This document shows positions 57,444 through 64,000 of a stretch of DNA of 64,000 nt, in pieces (position 1 is the stretch's first letter; each line of letters opens with the position of its first letter). Both the position numbers and the translations under genes were made by a program. Where the stretch lies: positions 151,328,501 to 151,392,500 of the forward strand of contig NC_092338.1 of assembly GCF_046630445.1 (NCBI RefSeq), read 5' to 3'. Origin of the DNA: Rutidosis leptorrhynchoides. Lineage: Eukaryota > Streptophyta > Magnoliopsida > Asterales > Asteraceae. Below the pieces are notes generated by a model. It was not told the DNA's origin and did no database searches. It was given only the letters and a program-made list of their open reading frames with translations.

Positions 57444-59518
57444 TATACTTAGTTTTATTTATTTTGTAATTTGTAATTATTGATATGTTTAATACTTTTG
57501 TTAATATTGTAATCATTTTTATAATTATCTAACTTTTATTCTTAGATTTTAATAATTTTTGAATGTGGGGTAATATACCAAACTTCAAAAATATGTATAT
57601 ATGGTTGTAGTTTATCTTATGTACACAACAGGGTAAAACAACGCATTTTCAAAGACTGGCATTAAGTTCAGCAAAAGCAACTAATTTTGACGACAAGATG
57701 CAAAATATATGTGAAATAACAACAAGACGGAATGAACAAATGATGTGCACCATTTATCATTCAGCAAACAAACGCCAATATATTTGGAAACTTTGGTAAA
57801 ATTTAATCATTTTCACACAAATCACCCTCAATAATTTAAATTGTTACTGATTTCTTGCAAATGAGGGCATTGCAAGATCTTAAGTGTGGGAAGGGGTTAA
57901 ATTCTTTCGGATTTTAAAAATTTTTACTTTATACACTTGGTTACCATTAAAAATACTAGTAAAGCAGTAGTTGTATTAGAATCTAGTGCTCTCTGATAAT
58001 AAAGAACAGCCCTGGTCTTATATACTGACTACCCAATTCTAGTAAAAATTTTCAAAATTTTCAATTAAATGAACTAAAAATCATGTTTATACATATTTAT
58101 AAACGATAAAACTAGGTTTTAACACCGAAATTATTGTTACCTCAAAAAGGACATAAATTGAGAAACAAACCAAAATGTTAAAATTCATTTAAAATGGAAT
58201 AGAGGACGATAAAAAGGAAAATAAAAGCCAAGTGTGGGAAAATTTACCAAGTTATCTTAAACATATGTCACATATATCTGTAACAAATAACTGAAAATAC
58301 TTTTGCTTTGGACTAAACTAAACTGTTTTACCCGATGAAAGAAAAGAAGAGATGGATCTACACGATGAATCAATTCCATCATTAAAAGGAAGTAAAGTCT
58401 TCCGAAAAAGAAACGCGCTTCTTGATTTAGGTCATGAAGTTGTCGTCCAGACCAGCTGTAGGTTGACGAAAAATCTAGAAAAGTCATCACTAAAATCAGC
58501 AGGAAATCCACAGACCTCAGCATTAAACAGGGTCGCCAAGTGGTCAGATTTATCCTAACCATGAGAAGGATTTATCTCGTACAATGGGGGGGCACCATGC
58601 AAATTAGCTGGATAAGACTAATAAATCAGATCCCCAGAAAGGATAATCTCCTTAAAGATTAAAAATCAGCTTTTAAGACTGATATTACTCAATCCTAGAG
58701 ATTGACCTTAAAGATTGAGAATTCAAACTCATGGAATTCAATGATATCTAAACTCGAGCTTAAACGAGAAAATATTTTGATCAAAATTACAAACCGATTT
58801 GTTTTCTGAAAACCCTATTTTCAATGCGTTCATTACCATTGAACGTAAAATCCTAGGAATTCACCTGGAATTCATTAGGTCACCTGAACTAAATCGGGTG
58901 TCAACCGTAAGAACGGTGGTTGCATAGTGGTCAAAGACAGGACCTTGTGCCATACCGAAAAATCATAAGGGTGAGCTTTACTATTGCTCCTACCAAGGAT
59001 AGTAATTGCGTCCGACACGTTATAGACCATAATTAAAAGCATGTCAGGGGACATTGCCTTAACAGTTGCTTGTTCAACGCTTTCCTTTACAACCGGACGG
59101 TAGTTTACCGAAAGGTAATATACGGGACAAGTAAACTGGACGTGTTGCTTTCCAAATACAAGGTTAGCAAGTGGGTGACACAAAACCATAAGTTTTGAGC
59201 TAAAATTTTCAAATCTGAAACCCACCAAACCCACAAAAATATTTTGCAAACACCGGTAAAGGGTTATCCCGGAAAACTTATCTAGGGTAAAAACTAGATT
59301 TAATTTTCAAAAGATCAAATGTTTTCATAAAGATCCAATTTTCTTAATGGATCTAAATTTTTATAGTCATGTGGGACTGTAAACCATATCGTTACTACCA
59401 TTGTTCATACCACCGTATAGAAATCACTGATGTACAAAGTGTGAAGAATAAAGAAGTGATTCTAGTATTTCAAGACGATATTGCTTGAGGACAAGCAACG
59501 CTCAAGTGTGGGAATATT
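57444..59518 (+). other. Athila copy 2 3' noncoding region and PPT
   Basis: Counterpart of 39298-41370. AAGTGTGGGAA lies at 59504-59514 next to the LTR, with relatives near 53639, 57892 and 58230. The same 68-codon plus-strand stretch (58352-58558) and a minus-strand stretch (58875-59249) remain open; the first is identical in translation to copy 1. Confidence 0.6.
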
Positions 59519-61507
59519 TGATAATGCTAAAAATGAACATATATTTCATAGCATTATTCCTCAAGAAAGACAAGCTTTTAGTTGCAATTGTTCTATTTAC
59601 AAGTGATATTCATTTAAATAATAAAAGGTGAAGACAAAAGACAGATTCGACGAATTGAAGACGCAAACGACCAAAAAGCTCAAAAGTACAAAAGACAATC
59701 AAAAAGGTTCCAATTATTGATAAGAAACGTCTCGAAATTACAAGAGTACAAGATTCAAAACGCAAAGTACAAGATATTAAATTGTACGCAAGGACGTTCG
59801 AAAATCCGGAACCGGGACATGAGTCAACTCTCAACGCTCGACGCAACGGACTAAAAATTACAAGTCAACTATGCACATAAATATAATATAATATTTAAAT
59901 AATTCTTATAATTATTTAATATATTATATTTATATTTAAACCGTCGGTAAACAAAGAGCCAAACTCCTATGAGCTGTAAAAGTAAACTCCGCGACTCGCG
60001 GAGTTTGAAGGCAAAATTGGCCGCGAGTCGCGGAGCCCCAAAATGAAAAACTGCCTATAAAGCCAACCGAATTCTGATCGTAAAAATCATCCTTTTTCTT
60101 CTTCTCCTCATACGTAAAATATATATATATATGTATTTATAATTTATATTTTAATTTTAATTATAATTCTAATAATAAGGGTATGTTAGCGAATGTTGTA
60201 AGGGTGTAAGTCGAAATTCTGTCCGTGTAACGCTACGCTATTTTTAATCATTGTAAGTTATGTTCAACCTTTTTATATTAATGTCTCGTAGCTAAGTTAT
60301 TATTATGCTTATTTAAAACGAAGTAATCATGATGTTGGGCTAATTACTAAAATTGGGTAATTGGGCCTTGTACCATAATTGGGGTTTGGACAAAAGAACG
60401 ACACTTGTGGAAATTAGACTATGGGCTATTAATGGGCTTTATATTTGTTTAACTAAATGATAGTTTGTTAATGTTAATATAAAGATTTACAATTGGGCGT
60501 CCCTATAAATTACCATATACACTCGATCGGACACGATGGGCGGGGTATTTATATGTACGAATAATCGTTCATTTAACCGGACACGGGAATGGATTAATAG
60601 CCACTAGAATAATTAAAACAGGGGTGAAATTATGTACAAAGGACACTTGGTATAATTGATAACAAAATATTAAAACCTTGGGTTACACTCAGTCGACATC
60701 CTGGTGTAATTATTAAACAAAGTATTAAAATCTTGTTACAGTTTAAATCCCCAATTAGTTGGAATATTTAACTTCGGGTATAAGGATAATTTGACGAGGA
60801 CACTCGCACTTTATATTTATGACTGATGGACTGTTATGGACAAAAACCAGACGGACATATTAAATAATCCAGGACAAAGGACAATTAACCCATGGGCATA
60901 AAACTAAAATCAACACGTCAAACATCATGATTACGGAAGTTTAAATAAGCATAATTCTTTTATTTCATATTTAATTTCCTTTATTTTATATTTAATTGCA
61001 CTTCTAATTATCGCACTTTTATTTATTGTTATTTAATCGCACTTTTAATTATCGTACTTTTTAATTATCGCAATTTTATTTTATCGCACTTTTATTGCAA
61101 TTTCATTATCGTTATTTATTTTACGCTTTAAATTAAGTCTTTTATTTATTTAATATTTTACATTAGGTTTTAACTGCGACTAAAGTTTTAAAATCGACAA
61201 ACCGGTCATTAAACGGTAAAAAGCCCCATTTATAATAATAATATTACTTATATATATATTTGTATTTTTATAAAAGTAAACTAATATAGCGTTGAGCTTT
61301 GTTTAAAAAAGATTCCCTGTGGAACGAACCGGACTTACTAAAAACTACACTACTGTACGATTAGGTACACTGCCTATAAGTGTTGTAGCAAGGTTTAAGT
61401 ATATCCATTCTATAAATAAATAAATATCTTGTGTAAAATTGTATCGTATTTAATAGTATTTCCTGCTAAAATTAATAAGTATTTTATATACCCCTCGCAA
61501 AACATCA
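59519..61507 (+). repeat. Athila copy 2, 3' LTR
   Basis: 1989 bases ending in AACATCA, followed by the target duplication AAGGC. The hairpin is at 59987-60003. It pairs with the LTR at 44502-46494. Confidence 0.93.
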
Positions 61508-61585
61508 AAGGCCACAGATGCTGAAGCTTTTAAGGCATATCAGTCTCAGTTTTATGCAACGTGCAATTTAGGGAGCGATAATTAG
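61508..61585 (+). pseudogene. MULE transposase, last codons
   Basis: After the second Athila insertion the transposase frame resumes with AFKAYQSQFYATCNLGSDN and stops at TAG 61583-61585. The match of frame across the AAGGC duplication confirms that the retroelement entered the coding sequence near its 3' end. About 150 bases of 3' UTR follow before the GCAAGG repeat cluster. Confidence 0.75.
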
Positions 61586-61729
61586 TAACACTATCACATT
61601 TGGAATGTCAATTTTATTTTTAACTTATTGTTGGATTTCGTTAGTTGTAATGTATTGTTGTATTTCCCTTGTATTCTAGGTACCTACTGTGTTATTTTAT
61701 GTAATAAATGTAATTTGTTTTACAACACA

Positions 61730-61955
61730 CGCAAGGAAGCAAATCACTTACTGCGTACGCAAGGCTTTACTTGCGTACGCAAGGATTTGCTTGCGTACGC
61801 AAGGCTTTGCTTGCGTACGCAAGATAGACAAAAGTATACACACGCAAGGACGCAAAATCTTGCTTGCGTACAAAAAACACCCAAAAATATATACACGCAA
61901 GGACGCAAATCTAAGCTTGCGTACGCAAGCATAAGCTTGCGTCCTTGCGTGTAGT
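61730..61955. repeat. ACGCAAG/CTTGCGT repeat cluster between convergent genes
   Basis: Near-tandem units of about 20-24 bases such as ACGCAAGGATTTGCTTGCGT, each an inverted repeat in itself, pass into longer-spaced ACGCAAGGACGCAA units. The cluster sits between the 3' ends of the transposase and Ulp1 genes, so either transcript could form hairpins there. Confidence 0.88.
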
Positions 61956-62565
61956 GTCAAATACAACTGTTGCAAAAGTGAATTTACCAGCAACCTATTT
62001 ACACCATATTTTCATACAAGACCTGCTACCTATTACTTACAATGTATCAATCAACCTGAATCTCTACTGGTGGAGTTGGTGGAGGCGGTTCTTGTGTATC
62101 AAAACGTGCACGGAAAAACGTCCTTGCCATTCTGTTTCTATACTGCTCTGCAGCCTTTTTAGCAACTCCAATGTTGTCAACCTCCTCCCTTCCATAAATA
62201 ATCCTCTCCATATGTATGCACACCCAAACCCCACAATCACCATGACCACCAGTCTGCATTGGCACAACGGGACCAGGTTCAATCATCAACTCCACACTCT
62301 CTTTATTTTCATAGTATCCGACAATTTGGGAGTTTTGCGTCTTGTTAAAATAGTCAATCGCCTTCAAGTACACTGGCAAGTTGTCACCCAAAATCTTGAA
62401 AACTGCGTCAAGTTTTTTTTTCACTGACACATCCAGGTAAACTGTCGTACACAAAAACCTTCATTTCTTCTAACTTCAACTGAAGCAGCAGGAAATGTTC
62501 TTCGTCATAAAAATGTATTGGGATCAAGACCTGTAACAGACATGCAGAAAGGTTAAAACAAAACA

Positions 62566-62795
62566 ACAGACGCAAGGACGCAAGATAAACCTTGCGAACA
62601 CCCAAAACATACGCAAGGGCGCAAGGTCAACCTTGCGACAACGGGACGCAAGGACGCAAGATAAACCTTGCGTAGCAAAAACACACGCAAGCCGCAAGGT
62701 TGACCTTGCGACATAGACACGCAAGGACGCAAGGGGGAACTTGCGTCCAGTAACCAAGACGCAAGGTCGCAAGAATGTCCTTGCGTCTGCTCCAG
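62566..62795. repeat. ACGCAAGG minisatellite in Ulp1 intron
   Basis: Five to six units of roughly 35-48 bases, each with ACGCAAGGACGCAAG or a variant followed by about 8 bases and CCTTGCG(T). They fill most of the 298-base intron between the exons ending at 62829 and starting at 62530. Confidence 0.88.
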
Positions 62796-63624
62796 AACAA
62801 CAAATGCTGTGAAAATTCTTGTGTTTACCTGATCACAGTCAGCCCAAGATGGATATAGGTCAACACTGCCGTCTCCAAGTCCAATTAAGCACATGTAATC
62901 TGGAAGATTTTGGCCAATAATTCCCTCTCCATCTGTTGTAGATTCCTCATGTGTGCCCACCTCCTTCTGAGTATTGTCAAAATAAGTGTTGAACCTCTCA
63001 AACATGTTCAGGAATCCCAGTGGCATAATAGTCCATCTAGAACTAGCCTTAAGCATCTCAGCTGGAAACTCAGGAGTGGCATAAACTTGACTGGCTCGGG
63101 GGAGAAATCTCTGACGATATCTCAACAGAAATGTAGCCCAGCCGTCAATCTGCTATAAATATAACAAGTTAACATATACAGTGTAACCTTAGTATAATTT
63201 ATAAATTGTATAAAATTATATAAAATTAACAAAAGAATAACAAAATAACAAACTTACAAACTTACCAAGTTATCCAAATAACCAGAATGCCCTAATGCCA
63301 GTAATCGAAGCCAAAACTCTTGATTTATAAAAATGAATTGCTCATTTTGAAAGATGAACATGCAACACGTCTCTTGCTTGCTCTCAATCATTGTCTTTTG
63401 GATCTTTTGCTGGACCTGCATGCTTTCTACCATCTCTCCAGGCATTAGGTGGCGGTGGTTGGAGAGTTCCTTGATCATTTATAAACCTGTCAATCATCCC
63501 CCAAATTTCTTCCTCAGTAGCCCAAGCTTGTTCCTTTCTTTTTCTCTTAGTCACTTTAACAGGCTGCTTATCAACACTAACCTACAATAATTATGGGAAA
63601 CACGGTTAATATAAATTAATTCAA

Positions 63625-63745
63625 ACAGACGCAAGGACGCAAACATAATCTTGCGTGTGTGGAATACACCACACGCAAGGACGCAAGAACAACCTTGCGC
63701 CTAAAAGATAACAGACGCAAGGACGCAAATGATTGTTTGCGCCAG
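63625..63745. repeat. ACGCAAGG minisatellite in next Ulp1 intron
   Basis: Three units (ACGCAAGGACGCAAACATAA, ACGCAAGGACGCAAGAACAA, ACGCAAGGACGCAAATGATT), each followed by a TTGCG half, occupy most of the intron between 63581 and 63756. Confidence 0.88.
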
Positions 63746-63914
63746 CCAAACTCACCTCTGCTGCTGCATCTGTGTCCATGGGTACCACATCCTCATTAAT
63801 TTGTTGTTGACCTTGATCTTCTTCAGTCCCTAACTTTACAACATTCATGCTTTCCACTTTCTCAATCACATCTTTTGACAACTGAGTAAAATACAAATGC
63901 TAACTTAGTAAACA

Positions 63915-64000
63915 ACCATACGCGAGGACGCAAACTCAACCTTGCGACAAGCCCACGCAAGGACGCAAGTACAACCTTGCGTGCCTAGAAGCCAAGACGC
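63915..64000. repeat. ACGCAAGG minisatellite, third intron, runs off window
   Basis: Units GCGAGGACGCAAACTCAACC and ACGCAAGGACGCAAGTACAA with CTTGCG halves, continuing past the window end. It lies upstream of the acceptor at 63882-63883 and so again in an intron. Confidence 0.8.

Larger units (their letters stand above)
44502..61507 (+). mobile_element. Athila-type Ty3/gypsy retrotransposon, copy 2
   Basis: A 17,006-base element in the same MULE gene and orientation as copy 1. LTRs are 44502-46494 (1993 bases) and 59519-61507 (1989 bases). Target duplications are AAGGC (44497-44501 and 61508-61512), different from copy 1, so it is a separate insertion. Same gene order as copy 1, with a diverged U3 and an extra block of about 170 bases near 54965-55140. 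The LTRs differ at about 13-14 sites by eye (about 0.7 percent), i.e. roughly twice the age of copy 1. The gag-pol region is broken (about four breaks); the ORF-1-like gene looks whole. Confidence 0.95.
62047..63881 (-). pseudogene. Ulp1-type SUMO protease-like gene carried by MULE
   Basis: Minus-strand multi-exon gene; the 5' part lies beyond the window. Supported exons: 63756-63881, 63266-63581, 62829-63149 and 62047-62530, with GT-AG borders. It belongs to the C48 cysteine peptidases (Ulp1/SENP), which cleave SUMO. The catalytic set is visible: His in DEEHFLLLQL, Asp in VFVYDSLPG and Cys in GGHGDCGVWVCIHME. Other family segments are FWLRLLALGHSGYLDNL and RWTIMPLGFLNMFERF. HF replaces the usual HW. 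The C-terminus is Pro-rich (TQEPPPPTPPVE). A frame change in an A9 run near 62418 and another within 63266-63581 suggest decay, or assembly error in the homopolymer. The introns hold the element's GCAAGG repeats. Confidence 0.78.
24811..64000 (+). mobile_element. KI-type Mutator-like element with Ulp1 gene, right end off window
   Basis: The left end is placed at GGGATTATCACCAAAATGCC (24811), which has the GGG...CAAAAATGCCC look of plant MULE terminal repeats; the preceding nine bases TTGATTATA would be the target duplication. Inside are a plus-strand transposase gene (from about 25159, ending 61585) and a convergent minus-strand Ulp1-type protease gene (62047 to beyond 63881). This matches Kaonashi MULEs, which carry Ulp1-like genes. 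Two Athila retrotransposons of 16.7 and 17.0 kb interrupt the transposase; without them about 5.5 kb of MULE is in view. The transposase has stops and a frameshift, so this copy is not autonomous now. Confidence 0.75.

Noticed and set aside
26674-61507. A tandem segmental duplication of one retrotransposon
   Set aside because: Each copy has its own 5-base target duplication, its own LTR pair and a different U3, so they are separate insertions.
61628-61993. Several ORFs of 60-108 codons on both strands with repeated LRTQG and CVRK peptides
   Set aside because: They are translations of the ACGCAAG/CTTGCGT repeat cluster; open frames on both strands come from the repeat itself.
62524-62828. Minus-strand ORFs with repeated LASLRVY and LRPCV peptides
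   Set aside because: They run through a repeat-filled intron of the Ulp1 gene, bounded by good GT-AG splice sites.
61730-64000. Regularly spaced ACGCAAGG repeats as a CRISPR array
   Set aside because: The repeats are short, self-complementary, variable and lie in plant introns; there are no uniform spacers or cas genes.

Overview
This is plant nuclear DNA, most likely from a eudicot of the daisy family (Asteraceae). The host genes are plant-type and intron-containing (cytosolic ribosomal protein eL22 and spliceosomal SmD2, both on the minus strand, both with telo-box promoters). The rest is mostly nested plant transposable elements. The Asteraceae assignment rests on my recognition of the repeat families and was not checked by search.

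Layout. (1) 1-5090: left-cut minus-strand LTR element with a 3.26 kb LTR and a tRNA-Met-type primer site. Its visible interior holds an acidic-repeat ORF and an F-box-like ORF instead of gag-pol. It is inserted in the 3' noncoding part of a Ty1/copia element (5091 to about 11854, minus strand) with a full-length polyprotein ORF. (2) 11.9-17.2 kb: repeat-rich spacer with homopolymers, two LINE 3' fragments, a Stowaway MITE with TA duplications, a higher-order tandem array, and a tRNA-type SINE interrupted by a Cassandra TRIM whose LTRs carry a 5S rRNA-like segment. (3) 17.4-23.5 kb: the gene island with RPL22 and SMD2, plus an unassigned, possibly organelle-derived tract between them. (4) 24811 to the window end: one large Mutator-like element (MULE). 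Its transposase gene runs on the plus strand and a multi-exon Ulp1-type cysteine protease gene runs convergently on the minus strand, the arrangement of Kaonashi-type (KI) MULEs. Clusters of an ACGCAAG/CTTGCGT repeat lie near the left end, between the two genes and inside protease introns.

The MULE transposase is split by two separate insertions of the same Athila-type Ty3/gypsy family: 26674-43355 with target duplication ATGCC, and 44502-61507 with target duplication AAGGC. Both copies carry, after pol, a small zinc-knuckle ORF and an Athila ORF-1-like ORF that appears to sit behind an intron. Their noncoding parts hold recurring hairpins with compensatory changes, iterated AACCGAAATT motifs and several polypurine-like motifs. 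Near-identical LTRs show both insertions are recent.

The most notable material is the KI-MULE with its private repeat, the paired GC-rich hairpins and extra ORFs of the Athila family, the F-box-carrying LTR element, and the Cassandra-in-SINE nest. No tRNA gene, CRISPR array or complete rRNA gene was seen.
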